From contig UCIT01000024.1 of NCBI GenBank assembly GCA_900472625.1, positions 1 through 64,000 on the forward strand: DNA of 64,000 bases, written 5' to 3'. A program made the position numbers and the translations under genes. The notes under the pieces are model-generated. The model was not told where the DNA came from and ran no database searches. It was given only the letters and a program-made list of their open reading frames with translations. This DNA comes from Hyphomicrobiales bacterium (GTDB lineage Bacteria > Pseudomonadota > Alphaproteobacteria > Rhizobiales > Rhizobiaceae). Shown here in pieces: positions 36,577-44,466 of this stretch (its first letter is position 1; each line of letters opens with the position of its first letter).

Positions 36577-37432
36577 ATCGCGCGGCTTCGACAAGTCGAC
36601 GAATGGCTGTGTCCAGCGTCGTCGTTCCCTTCTCGGGCTCTCCTTCGAAGCGGATCCAGCCGTCGTTGAAGCCGTCGATCATGCGGATGCGCGGCGTGGG
36701 ATTGGTCATGCCCTGCCCGCGGAACAGCCCTTCCCAGCTGTCGCGGGCAACGACTTCGGCGCTGACGGGCTTGCCAAGAGCCCGGGAGAAGGCGGCGGCG
36801 ATATTATCGGGTGTTACCGGCTTCGGCCCCTGAAGCTCGAAGATCCGCGTGCCGGTCCATGTCTCCCGCAACAGCGTCGCCGCCCTTTCTCCCACATCGG
36901 CGACCGAGACCATCGGATAGGCCTTGTGGAGGGGCTGTAGAAAGCTGGGGACGATGCCGGTTTCGCGGGCCGCAGCCACATCCCAGGCGGCGTTTTCCAT
37001 GAACCACGCAGCGCGGAGGAAGGCGATCGGCAGCGACAGCGCCGAGAGCGCCTGCTCGACAAGGCCGAGCTGGCTCAACAGGTTTGGCTCCGTCGCCTGC
37101 GCGCCGATTGTGGAGAGGCAGACGATTCTCGCCGGCCTTGCCTTGAGAAGCGCCGTCGTCAGGGCGTCGATCACGGCGCGCACTTCAGGAAAGCCGGGTG
37201 TCGGATCGAAGGTCGGCGGGATCAGCAGGAAGACGCCGTCCGCGCCCGAGAAGGCCGCCGCCAAGGCGTCGGCATCGGTCATCTCGGCAAGCGCCAGCTC
37301 GGCGCCGCGGTCTTGCCAGACCTTGCCCTTGTCGGCGTTGCGGGCGACCGCGCGGACCGGCAGGCGGGCGTCCAGCAAGTGGTTGATGACAACACCGCCG
37401 ACCTGGCCGGTCACGCCTGTGATTGCGAACAT
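36575..37432 (-). CDS. NmrA-like NAD(P)-binding protein
   Basis: A 285-residue atypical SDR beginning MFAITGVTGQVGGVVINHLL with a GxxGxxG cofactor loop, then VRAVARNADKGKVWQDRGAELALAEMTD. No YxxxK catalytic pair is obvious, as in NmrA/TMR-like sensors or quinone reductase QOR2-like proteins. It may sense the redox state or reduce a quinone. ATG 37432 has AAAGGAG upstream. It is divergent from a LysR gene (114-base gap), a common pair in Proteobacteria. Confidence 0.82.
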   Translation of the reverse strand: MFAITGVTGQVGGVVINHLLDARLPVRAVARNADKGKVWQDRGAELALAEMTDADALAAAFSGADGVFLLIPPTFDPTPGFPEVRAVIDALTTALLKARPARIVCLSTIGAQATEPNLLSQLGLVEQALSALSLPIAFLRAAWFMENAAWDVAAARETGIVPSFLQPLHKAYPMVSVADVGERAATLLRETWTGTRIFELQGPKPVTPDNIAAAFSRALGKPVSAEVVARDSWEGLFRGQGMTNPTPRIRMIDGFNDGWIRFEGEPEKGTTTLDTAIRRLVEAAR

Positions 37433-37545
37433 GGGGGAACTCCTTTGGTTCGTTTTTCTGCTCGCCGACAACATGATCGCTTCCCATCTTTGACTGAAGT
37501 GCGCTTCTATCACATGATTACTGACCAGAAATCACGGATGGATCG

Positions 37546-38445
37546 ATGTTCGACGGACGATTGCTGAATGGTGTGAGCGTGTTGGCGGCCGTGATCGAAG
37601 GCGGCAGTTTTGCGCGGGCGGCGGATGCGATGGGGCTGTCTCCGTCCGGCGTCAGCCGTGCCATCGCGCGGCTGGAAAGTCGCATCGGTCTGCGCCTGCT
37701 CGACCGCACTACCCGCACCATGCGGCTGACCGACGACGGCGCCCGTTTCTACGAGCAGGTGGCACCGCTTCTCGCCGGCATCGAGGAGGCGGCGACGGCC
37801 GCGTCCGGCGTGGCGCAATCGGTACGCGGACGGCTCCGGGTAAATGTCGATCCGTATTTCTCTCGGCTCGTGCTCGGGCCACGGCTCAGTGCCTTTCTCG
37901 ACCGTCACCCGGACCTGCAGATCGAGATCATCACCCGCAACGAGATCGGCGATCTCGTTGCCGACGGCATGGACGTGGCGGTGCGTTTCGGAGAGCCGGC
38001 GCAGACCTCGCTGATATCACGGCTTTTGATGCACACGCGGGTGATCACCATTGCCGCACCCGCCTATCTCGCGAGGCACGGACGACCGACAGCGCCCGCC
38101 GATCTCGGCGACCATACCTGCATCCAGTTCCGCGACTCGCTGACCGGCCGACCCTTCGAATGGGAGCTTCGGCGTGGCGCGGAGGTGGTGCCGATCGAGA
38201 CGCGCGGGCGCATTCTCGTCAACGATGCCGGGACGACGCTTGCCACCTGCCTTGCCGGTATCGGCATCGCGCAGGTGTTTTCGCTGGGGATGCAGGATTA
38301 TCTGGAGAGCGGCCAACTGATCGACCTGTTTCCCGACTGGCCCGACGAGACCTTTCCGCTCTACGCCTTCTATCCCTCGCGCCAGCATGTGCCGGCAAAG
38401 GTCCGGGCGTTCATCGATTTCTGTGTCGGGATCGTTCAGGAATAA
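37546..38445 (+). CDS. LysR-family regulator, divergent to the NmrA-like gene
   Basis: A 299-residue LysR regulator with FDGRLLNGVSVLAAVIEGGSFARAADAMGLSPSGVSRAIARLE and an effector domain. It is probably the regulator of the NmrA-like gene. A 9-bp hairpin follows at 38446. Confidence 0.85.
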   Translation: MFDGRLLNGVSVLAAVIEGGSFARAADAMGLSPSGVSRAIARLESRIGLRLLDRTTRTMRLTDDGARFYEQVAPLLAGIEEAATAASGVAQSVRGRLRVNVDPYFSRLVLGPRLSAFLDRHPDLQIEIITRNEIGDLVADGMDVAVRFGEPAQTSLISRLLMHTRVITIAAPAYLARHGRPTAPADLGDHTCIQFRDSLTGRPFEWELRRGAEVVPIETRGRILVNDAGTTLATCLAGIGIAQVFSLGMQDYLESGQLIDLFPDWPDETFPLYAFYPSRQHVPAKVRAFIDFCVGIVQE

Positions 38446-38469
38446 GGAGGCATCGCGGCGGATGCCTCC
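38446..38469. terminator. Hairpin between convergent LysR and PepSY genes
   Basis: GGAGGCATC, loop GCGGCG, GATGCCTCC: a perfect 9-bp stem in the 33-base gap. No T-tract is seen on either side. Confidence 0.4.
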
Positions 38470-38478
38470 CTGCCGGCG

Positions 38479-39849
38479 TCAGATCGATGCCCGCTTCCGG
38501 GTCCTGACATAGATAAAGTCCAGCGCCAGCATGAGCACGAGCGAGACGCCGACGAGCGGAAAGATGACCCCGCCGACCACGAGGATGGCGATCAGCCCGC
38601 GGAAAACCCTGGGATCGGACGGCATAGGGGGAACACCGAGCGAGCCCGCCGGGCGCCGCTTCCACCACATGACACCACCCGAGACCACCAGCACGACGAT
38701 GCCCATGCAGGCGGCAAGCAGGACCAGTTGGTTCGTCAGGCCGAACTCCTGGCCCATATGGACGTTGACGCTCCATTCCAGCGCCTTGCCGAGCGGGCCG
38801 TAATCGGCGTAGCTCATGTCGATCAGCGGTTCTCCGGTGTATTGATCGAGATGTACAACGCGCTGCTGGCTGAGGTCGTCGGGATAGACGGAGCCGGTGT
38901 AGACGCCCATCGCATCGACGGGGATGTTGACGGCGTAGCCGTGATGCAGGCCCAGCCGGTCGAAGGTCGCGATCGCCTGATCGAGACCGATCGGGCTTCC
39001 GCCGTGATGGTGATCCGGCGATTGCGGCACCTGCGCCTGCTCCAGCGACCATGTGGTCTTGGCAACATGATCGATATGTTCGTCGGACATCGGCACGGCG
39101 ACGCGGACACCGGCGGGATAGCCGAAATTGTTGCCATTCGCCCACTCGTTGACCCTGGCGCCCCAGACGCCGGACCAGGGCATGCCGGTCACGGCCAGGA
39201 AGACGATGAAGACGCCGACGAAAAGGCCGACGACCGCATGGGTGTCGCGCCAGAACACGCGCTTCTTCGGCGTGCCGCGAATGCTGAGCACGCCGCTGCT
39301 CTGCTTGCGCGGCCACCAGAGATAGATGCCGGTACCGACAAGCAGGATCGCCCAGCCGGCCGTGATCTCGATCAGCGCACGGGTGAAGGAGCCGAAATAT
39401 TTGAGGCTGTGGAGATAGCGCACCGTCCACATGATGGTGCCGCGATCCGGCAGCGAGCCGAGCACCTTGCCGCTGTAGGGATCGACATAGACCGCGAGTT
39501 TTCCCTGGCTTGGCGTGTTGACGGTCACCTCGACCGACATCTGGGGATCGGCGGGATCGGTGAACTTGATGGCAGTGCCGGGATAGGCGGCGAGCGCCGC
39601 GGCCACCATGGCGGACGGCGACTGGGAGGGGGCAGCAGTGGTTGCCTCCACCCGCTTCAGGTCGGAATGGACGATGTTGTCGATCTCGTCCTTGAAAAGA
39701 TAGAGCGCGCCGGTGATGGCCAGCGACAGCATGAACGGAAGAACCAGCAAGCCGGCGTAGAAATGCCAGCGCCAGACGGCGCGATAGAAATCGGATGCGG
39801 AACGCACGGCTCTGCCAGTGCTCTCCCGACCGATGGTGAAATCGGACAT
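38479..39849 (-). CDS. PepSY-domain membrane protein (iron-regulated membrane protein family)
   Basis: A 456-residue inner-membrane protein with about four membrane helices: one after the N-terminus (FYAGLLVLPFMLSLAITGALYLF), others at about 190, 215 and 395-445. A periplasmic PepSY-type part lies between. The family (PepSY-associated TM) often accompanies siderophore or copper receptors and may reduce or handle the metal. It is downstream of a DUF2946-like gene with a 60-base gap, so both probably share the iron-type operator at 40400. Confidence 0.8.
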   Translation of the reverse strand: MSDFTIGRESTGRAVRSASDFYRAVWRWHFYAGLLVLPFMLSLAITGALYLFKDEIDNIVHSDLKRVEATTAAPSQSPSAMVAAALAAYPGTAIKFTDPADPQMSVEVTVNTPSQGKLAVYVDPYSGKVLGSLPDRGTIMWTVRYLHSLKYFGSFTRALIEITAGWAILLVGTGIYLWWPRKQSSGVLSIRGTPKKRVFWRDTHAVVGLFVGVFIVFLAVTGMPWSGVWGARVNEWANGNNFGYPAGVRVAVPMSDEHIDHVAKTTWSLEQAQVPQSPDHHHGGSPIGLDQAIATFDRLGLHHGYAVNIPVDAMGVYTGSVYPDDLSQQRVVHLDQYTGEPLIDMSYADYGPLGKALEWSVNVHMGQEFGLTNQLVLLAACMGIVVLVVSGGVMWWKRRPAGSLGVPPMPSDPRVFRGLIAILVVGGVIFPLVGVSLVLMLALDFIYVRTRKRASI

Positions 39850-39908
39850 TGGATGTCTCCTAACGATGATGATGGGCCACCACGGCGTTGCGTGCCGGCG
39901 ATCGGACG

Positions 39909-40328
39909 TCAGGAAACGAAAGGTGGCGCTCGCGGCTGGGCAATCAGCCGGCGCAGCGCGGGCCTGATCGATGTATCAACGGCAACCGCCACAACAGCGG
40001 ACATGTAGAGCGCGACATGGGCGACTGCGGTGTCCGCACCGAGAATGGCCGGCATCGCAAAGGATGCGAGACGGCACAGCGTGCAGCAGGGACAATCCGC
40101 GGCCTTGCCATGCGAGGAGCCGTGCGATGCATCGTCCTTGTCGACCTGCTGCTGGGAGACCTCGCCCATGATCGAACAGATCGCCTGGAGCGGATCAACC
40201 GATATCGCGGCCATGGCGCCCTGCGCCTGGCCGGAGAGCAGACCCTGGATCATCAACAGGCAGGCGACGAGCAGCGCGATGGCGCTTGCCGATACCCTGT
40301 CCCGCAATACTGATCTGATCATCCCCAT
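39909..40328 (-). CDS. DUF2946-like secreted metal-binding candidate
   Basis: A 139-residue protein with a hydrophobic N-terminal signal/anchor (about 12-38) and a cluster of possible metal ligands: C51, H69, H73, C79, C81, C82 and C85 (HGSSHGKAADCPCCTLC). A second hydrophobic stretch follows (about 88-115). This pattern fits the DUF2946 group, often placed beside PepSY proteins and TonB-dependent receptors. Copper or iron binding is inferred. ATG 40328 or 40322 may be the start; neither has a strong ribosome site. Confidence 0.62.
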   Translation of the reverse strand: MGMIRSVLRDRVSASAIALLVACLLMIQGLLSGQAQGAMAAISVDPLQAICSIMGEVSQQQVDKDDASHGSSHGKAADCPCCTLCRLASFAMPAILGADTAVAHVALYMSAVVAVAVDTSIRPALRRLIAQPRAPPFVS

Positions 40329-40641
40329 GCGACGTGCATGCCACAGGTTCGGCCGCGTGTCACGCGAAACCGAAACCTGCTTTATGGATGTTAATTATCT
40401 GATTTCGTACATCAAAATCCCTTCTCGCGGCACGCCTGCGACGATTGGCCTGAGGCGCTTTCAACAGGTGTCACGGAAATCGGCAACACGGCCACCCACC
40501 GTCCTGTTCACTCCTCGCCAGACGCATGTCGCAGTTGGGCATTTATTTCCGCGGGCGGCGTGCCATACATTGCATCAGCGGCATCTCGACCGCGTGATTC
40601 CCTTCCATTTCGAGCGGCCTCCAGCCGCTCCGGAGATTCCC
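40329..40641. other. Divergent gap between the DUF2946-like gene and a DMT gene
   Basis: A 313-base gap. The one clear signal is the TGA-N9-TCA box at 40400, about 75 bases before the DUF2946-like start. The side facing the DMT gene shows no strong promoter. Confidence 0.5.
40400..40414 (-). promoter_or_regulatory. Iron-responsive operator (IRO-type) before the DUF2946/PepSY pair
   Basis: TGA-TTTCGTACA-TCA fits the RirA-type IRO pattern. It is the same pattern as that before fhuF. It is 72-86 bases upstream of the DUF2946-like start, a promoter-range position. Repression under iron-replete conditions is inferred. Confidence 0.5.
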
Positions 40642-41565
40642 ATGCTGTTCGGCGTCCTCTGCGGCATTGCCACCTGCGCCCTGTGGGGGCTGACATTCGT
40701 GGTGCCGCGCGCCATCGCGCCGTTCACGACGCTCGACCTGACCGTGACGCGCTACGGGCTGTTTGCGCTGACCAGCGTGGCGCTGATGATCCATCCCCGG
40801 TTCCGACCAACCGGCATCAAGCTTCGCCCGATGATCACGGCACTGCTGCTCGGCGGCGTCGGCTATGTCGGCTACTTCATCAGCGTCGCCTATGCCGTCC
40901 GGTTCGCCGGCACCGCCATTCCGCCGCTGGTGATCGGCACGATGCCGGTGATCCTGGCGCTGATCGCCAATTTTCGCGACCGTTCCGTTTCCTGGCGATT
41001 GCTGGCGCTGCCGCTCGGCCTGATCGCTGCCGGGATTGCCTGGGTCAATATTTCGGTGTTCTCCTCGACGCCCACCGGCGACCGGGCGATGATCGTCTAC
41101 GGCATCGCCTCGGCGGCGATCGGCCTTGTGCTCTGGGTCGTCTATGGCCTTGCCAGCACGGCCACGATGCAATCCGCCAATGCGCCCGACATCCTGCAAT
41201 GGACGGGACTGCAGGGCATCGGCGCGGGGCTCGGCAGCCTGGTGTTGATCCCGCTGACATCGCTGAACACGCCCATCGTCTACACCGACATCGACCTGCT
41301 GCGCTTCGCGCTCTGGTCGCTGATCATGGGGCTTGCCGGCGCCTGGTTGGCGACGCTACTGTGGATGATCGCGTCCAAGCGGCTGCCGCTGGCGCTGGCC
41401 GCGCAGTTGATCGTCGCCGAGACGGTGTTCGGCCTGATCTTCGGTTTCGTGTTCGAACAGCGGCTTCCGACGGTGGCCGAAGCCGGCGGCTCGCTGCTGC
41501 AGCTTGCCGGCGTCGGCATGGCGATCGCGATCTTCAGCCGCGTCCGCCAGCAGCGGCACGCCTGA
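40642..41565 (+). CDS. EamA/DMT-family transporter
   Basis: A 307-residue protein with ten predicted helices in two EamA repeats (MLFGVLCGIATCALWGLTFVVPRAIAPFTTLDLTV..., then LALAAQLIVAETVFGLIFGFVFEQRLPTVAEAGGSLL). The start is ATG 40642 with GGAG eight bases upstream; a 204-residue extension upstream is not protein-like. The substrate is unknown. It is divergent from the iron-type pair and lies just before coaBC. Confidence 0.82.
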   Translation: MLFGVLCGIATCALWGLTFVVPRAIAPFTTLDLTVTRYGLFALTSVALMIHPRFRPTGIKLRPMITALLLGGVGYVGYFISVAYAVRFAGTAIPPLVIGTMPVILALIANFRDRSVSWRLLALPLGLIAAGIAWVNISVFSSTPTGDRAMIVYGIASAAIGLVLWVVYGLASTATMQSANAPDILQWTGLQGIGAGLGSLVLIPLTSLNTPIVYTDIDLLRFALWSLIMGLAGAWLATLLWMIASKRLPLALAAQLIVAETVFGLIFGFVFEQRLPTVAEAGGSLLQLAGVGMAIAIFSRVRQQRHA

Positions 41566-41634
41566 CGGTCGATTGCTTATTATCCGCCAAAGGCTTAGGG
41601 TTTCTCACCATTCCTTTTGCGACGGATAGGCGTC

Positions 41635-42846
41635 ATGGTTCTCAGCGGCAAACGCATCCTTCTCATCATCTCCGGCGGCATCGCGGCTTACAAGAGCCTG
41701 GACCTGATCCGGCGACTTCGCGAGCGCGGCGCCTCGGTGCGGCCCGTAATGACGTCAGGTGCGCAGCAGTTCGTGACCCCGCTTGCCGTCGGCGCGCTTG
41801 CCGCCGACCACGTATTCACCGACCTGTTTTCGCGGCAGGACGAGCAGGATGTAGGCCATATTAGGTTGGCGCGCGACTGCGACCTCGTCCTGGTCGCGCC
41901 CGCGACAGCCGACCTGCTGGCGAAGATGGCGAACGGGCTGGCCGATGATCTGGCCTCGACCGTGCTTCTGGCTACCGATCGCCCGGTGCTGGTCGCACCG
42001 GCGATGAACCCGCATATGTGGAACCACGCCGCGACCAAACGCAATGTCGCGACACTGAAGACTGACGGAATCCGCTTTATCGGCCCGATGGCGGGCGAGA
42101 TGGCCGAGAGCCGCGAAGCCGGCGTCGGGCGCATGGCGGAACCGCTGGAGATCGTGGCGGCCGCCGAAGCGCTGCTCGATACCACCCCCAAGCCGCTGGC
42201 CGGCCGCAAGGCGATCGTCACCTCCGGGCCGACGCATGAGCCGATCGACCCCGTTCGCTACATCGCCAACCGCTCTTCCGGTCGCCAGGGCCATGCGATC
42301 GCCGCGGCGCTCGCCAGGCTCGGCGCCGATGTGACGCTGGTCTCCGGCCCCGTCAGCATCGCCGATCCGGCCGGGGTCTCGACGGTGCACGTCGAGCGGG
42401 CCGAAGAGATGCGCGACGCAGTGCTGACCGCCCTGCCCGCCGATATTGCCGTGATGGTGGCTGCTGTCGCCGACTGGCGCGTGGCGTCTGCATCCGACCA
42501 GAAGATCAAGAAGCACCCAGGCGAATCCATTCCGACGCTGGCCCTGACCGAAAATCCGGACATCCTGAAGACCATCGGCCACCACACGATGCGACCGAAG
42601 CTGGTGATCGGCTTTGCAGCGGAGACGCAGGACGTCGACAACAATGCGAAGGCGAAGCTGGCGCGCAAGGGCGCCGACATCATCGTGGCCAACGACGTTT
42701 CACCGGTAACCGGGATCATGGGTGGCGTTCGCAACCGAGTGAAGATCGTCAGCCACAACGGCATCGAGCAATGGCCCGACATGGCCAAGGACGAGGTGGC
42801 ATCGAAGCTTGCGGCGCTGATCGCCGACCGCTTCAGGCAGGGATAG
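41635..42846 (+). CDS. coaBC: Bifunctional phosphopantothenoylcysteine decarboxylase/synthetase CoaBC
   Basis: A 403-residue fusion. The CoaC half has SGGIAAYKSLDLIRRL, the catalytic His in QDVGHIRLA, and PAMNPHMW. The CoaB half has TSGPTHEPIDPVRYIANRSSGRQGHAIA, ANDV and the KIKK nucleotide loop. It makes 4'-phosphopantetheine from phosphopantothenate and cysteine. ATG 41635 gives the family N-terminus. In related genomes, as I recall, it lies right after ubiB and before dut; here accessory genes separate them. It overlaps the convergent amidotransferase by 14 bases. Confidence 0.93.
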   Translation: MVLSGKRILLIISGGIAAYKSLDLIRRLRERGASVRPVMTSGAQQFVTPLAVGALAADHVFTDLFSRQDEQDVGHIRLARDCDLVLVAPATADLLAKMANGLADDLASTVLLATDRPVLVAPAMNPHMWNHAATKRNVATLKTDGIRFIGPMAGEMAESREAGVGRMAEPLEIVAAAEALLDTTPKPLAGRKAIVTSGPTHEPIDPVRYIANRSSGRQGHAIAAALARLGADVTLVSGPVSIADPAGVSTVHVERAEEMRDAVLTALPADIAVMVAAVADWRVASASDQKIKKHPGESIPTLALTENPDILKTIGHHTMRPKLVIGFAAETQDVDNNAKAKLARKGADIIVANDVSPVTGIMGGVRNRVKIVSHNGIEQWPDMAKDEVASKLAALIADRFRQG

Positions 42847-43642
42847 CGATCGGCGTATCTCTTGCCGCAGCCGGCGTCGGGCCGAACGGGGTGATATCGA
42901 GGCCGCTGTCCGTCAATATCACGGCGCTGCCGTCCGGAATTTCCGCCCAGGCATCGACTTCGTCGTTGAGCGGCTCGGACACCAGGCAATAGCCGTTTCC
43001 GACCGGCGAGGCATAGAGCGTCGGCGCCTTGCGGTCGGTCGCGTAACGGATCGCATAGAGTGATTTGCCGTCGGAGAAGGCAGCGGTGTAGCGCACCAGC
43101 GCGGAACCCAAAATGTTTTGCGCCAAGCCCTCGACGAAGCGGATCATCTCGGCCATCGCGGAAATCGGCGTCTGGCGCAGGCCGAATTGCAGCGCCAGCA
43201 GGAACATCAGCTCGGAATCGGTGCCGCCGCCGCGGGCATTGAAAAGATCATCGTCGAGCATCGCCTCCATCGACCGGCGCAGGCGCTCGAAACCTGATAT
43301 CTGGCCGTTGTGCATGAACGACCAGTTGCCGAAGACGAAGGGATGGCAGTTGTCGCGCCTTGTGCCGCCGCCGGTGGATGCGCGAACGTGCGCCAGGAAC
43401 AAGGGCGAACTGATCTGCCGTGCTAGGCTCTTCAGATTGCAATCGGACCAGGCGGGCAGCGTATCGCGGTAGCGGCCGGGCTCGGGGTGATCGCCGTACC
43501 AGGCGATGCCGAAACCGTCAGCATTGGTCGCGGTCTTGGCGCGGGTGGCGCAATGGGACTGCTCGATCAGGGAATGCGCGGGCGAGGAAACGAGCTCCTC
43601 GAGATAGAGGGGTTTACCGCGATAGGCTGCCCAGCGACACAT
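42833..43642 (-). CDS. Class II glutamine amidotransferase (YafJ/EgtC-like)
   Basis: A 269-residue Ntn amidotransferase. Cys2 (MCRWAAYRG) becomes the N-terminal nucleophile after Met removal, which fixes the start at 43642. Other marks are HCATRAKTATNADGFGIAWYG, FLAHVRAST and NCHPFVFGNWSFMHNGQI. No synthetase domain is attached, so the acceptor is unknown; EgtC-like and YafJ-like activities are both possible. It overlaps the end of coaBC. Confidence 0.85.
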   Translation of the reverse strand: MCRWAAYRGKPLYLEELVSSPAHSLIEQSHCATRAKTATNADGFGIAWYGDHPEPGRYRDTLPAWSDCNLKSLARQISSPLFLAHVRASTGGGTRRDNCHPFVFGNWSFMHNGQISGFERLRRSMEAMLDDDLFNARGGGTDSELMFLLALQFGLRQTPISAMAEMIRFVEGLAQNILGSALVRYTAAFSDGKSLYAIRYATDRKAPTLYASPVGNGYCLVSEPLNDEVDAWAEIPDGSAVILTDSGLDITPFGPTPAAARDTPIAIPA

Positions 43643-43857
43643 GCTCACTTCACTCCGCAACCCGCCATGCCTGCGGCGGGAAAATGCTGAAACGCACCGA
43701 CGATTGTCGAATCCGATGGTTAATAAGAACTAAACACCGGCATGGCTTGCAACCCGAAGATGACGTTTTTCTGACATTGACGGCGATCAATTTCCGCGAT
43801 GCAGCATTTTCTTTCGTGAGATTGATTTACGGAGGCGCAATGGTGGGTCGGCCTGTG

Positions 43858-43886
43858 CTTGATGGAACGGGCGAAATAGCCTATAT
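43858..43886 (+). promoter_or_regulatory. Promoter of the small-RNA candidate
   Basis: CTTGAT, a 17-base spacer, CTATAT. Five of six bases of the rhizobial -35, a perfect -10 and ideal spacing. It is the best housekeeping promoter match I found in the window. The predicted start is near 43893. Confidence 0.75.
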
Positions 43887-43891
43887 TCCAG

Positions 43892-43980
43892 GAGTGAGAG
43901 GCAGGTTGCTGCCTGCCTCTCGTTTGCTTAGACCAAGAGATTTACCCGGATCTCCAGTAGCCAGCTGGTCCGGGTTTTTC
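43892..43980 (+). ncRNA. Small antisense-type RNA candidate with two hairpins
   Basis: The predicted transcript is about 88 bases. Hairpin 1 is a perfect 10-bp stem, GAGAGGCAGG / CCTGCCTCTC, loop TTGCTG (43896-43921). Hairpin 2 is the terminator ACCCGGA...TCCGGGT (43944-43975) with inner CCAG/CTGG pairs, then T5C. Promoter, two hairpins and terminator together make a complete small-RNA gene. It is fully complementary to the 3' part of the minus-strand ORF 43928-44014 and its 3' region. No Rfam family could be assigned by eye. Confidence 0.7.
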
Positions 43981-44014
43981 TTACCCTAAACGTGATGCCA
44001 AGTGGAAACCACAT
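43928..44014 (-). CDS. 28-residue micro-ORF with ideal ribosome site, antisense to the small RNA
   Basis: ATG at 44014, TAA at 43928-43930. The peptide starts MWFPLGITFRVRKTR and ends LLEIRVNLLV. It is hydrophobic-basic and amphipathic, with five Arg/Lys and one Glu. AAGGAGGTGA, a 10-base perfect match to the anti-Shine-Dalgarno sequence, ends three bases before ATG. Such a site is rare by chance. A transcript from this strand would end after the stop at the same 10-bp hairpin as the small RNA. It may be a type I toxin peptide or a leader peptide. No promoter was pinned down for it. Confidence 0.5.
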   Translation of the reverse strand: MWFPLGITFRVRKTRTSWLLEIRVNLLV

Positions 44015-44236
44015 AGCTCACCTCCTTGTGGGATAGCGAGGCCGATCGCCGCGGTCGGGGTTGCCCATCTTGCTCGATCCCGCAGGCTGGCACGGCGGAC
44101 GCTGCTTTGCTACCCACGCCACAATCAATATCATCCCTTGGTTGCAATTTCCATTCCATCGAGATTGGGCCTTGCATCCCGCGAAAATCCTCTTACCTTT
44201 TGTTTATCGACAACAGAACGAAAGGAAGGTGATCCA

Positions 44237-44308
44237 ATGTCTAATGAGATTTCGGACCTCGTAACTGGCTTGGAAGTGGTGATGACGGCGAGGCAGCCCT
44301 CGCACTGA
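44237..44308 (+). CDS. 23-residue micro-ORF
   Basis: ATG 44237, TGA 44306-44308, starting MSNEISDLVTGLEVVM. AAAGGAAGGTGA lies upstream with usual spacing, and a terminator follows 60 bases later. It may be a leader peptide or a small regulatory transcript before the GntR gene. There is no family match. A weak CTTGCA...TACCTT promoter lies at about 44171-44199. Confidence 0.35.
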   Translation: MSNEISDLVTGLEVVMTARQPSH

Positions 44309-44367
44309 ACCTCCGCCTTCCTGGGATCGCCAAAGCGGTCCGGCCGGATTACAGGCCAAACTCATGG

Positions 44368-44400
44368 AAAGGGTCGCTTCGTGCGGCCCTTTTCCGTTTT
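44368..44400 (+). terminator. Terminator before the GntR gene
   Basis: AAAGGGTCGC, loop TTCGT, GCGGCCCTTT (10 bp, one wobble), then TTCCGTTTT. It would end a short transcript starting upstream of the 23-codon ORF. Confidence 0.65.
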
Positions 44401-44412
44401 CAGGCCGCCGGA

Positions 44413-44464
44413 TTGACGAAATGCAATTCGCGGCATAATCGTAAAGTCATCAGATGACTTTACG
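44413..44464 (+). promoter_or_regulatory. GntR promoter and 25-bp palindromic operator
   Basis: TTGACG (44413) and CATAAT (44434) form a promoter with 15-base spacing. Bases 44440-44464 form a perfect palindrome: CGTAAAGTCATC, central A, GATGACTTTACG. It covers the predicted transcription start and ends two bases before the GntR ATG. This is a classic autoregulatory FadR/GntR operator position. Confidence 0.7.
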
Positions 44465-44466
44465 AG

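Larger units (their letters stand above)
43643..44466. other. Intergenic region with small RNA and micro-ORF signals
   Basis: An 824-base gap. It holds a small-RNA candidate (43892-43980, + strand), an overlapping 28-codon ORF on the minus strand (43928-44014), a 23-codon ORF (44237-44308, + strand), a terminator (44368) and a GntR operator (44440). The part 43643-43857 shows no gene. Confidence 0.6.

Noticed and set aside
38728..40008. A 426-codon open frame opposite the PepSY gene
   Set aside because: Low-complexity Asp/Arg/Gly composition and no motif; the PepSY frame has membrane helices and a family pattern.
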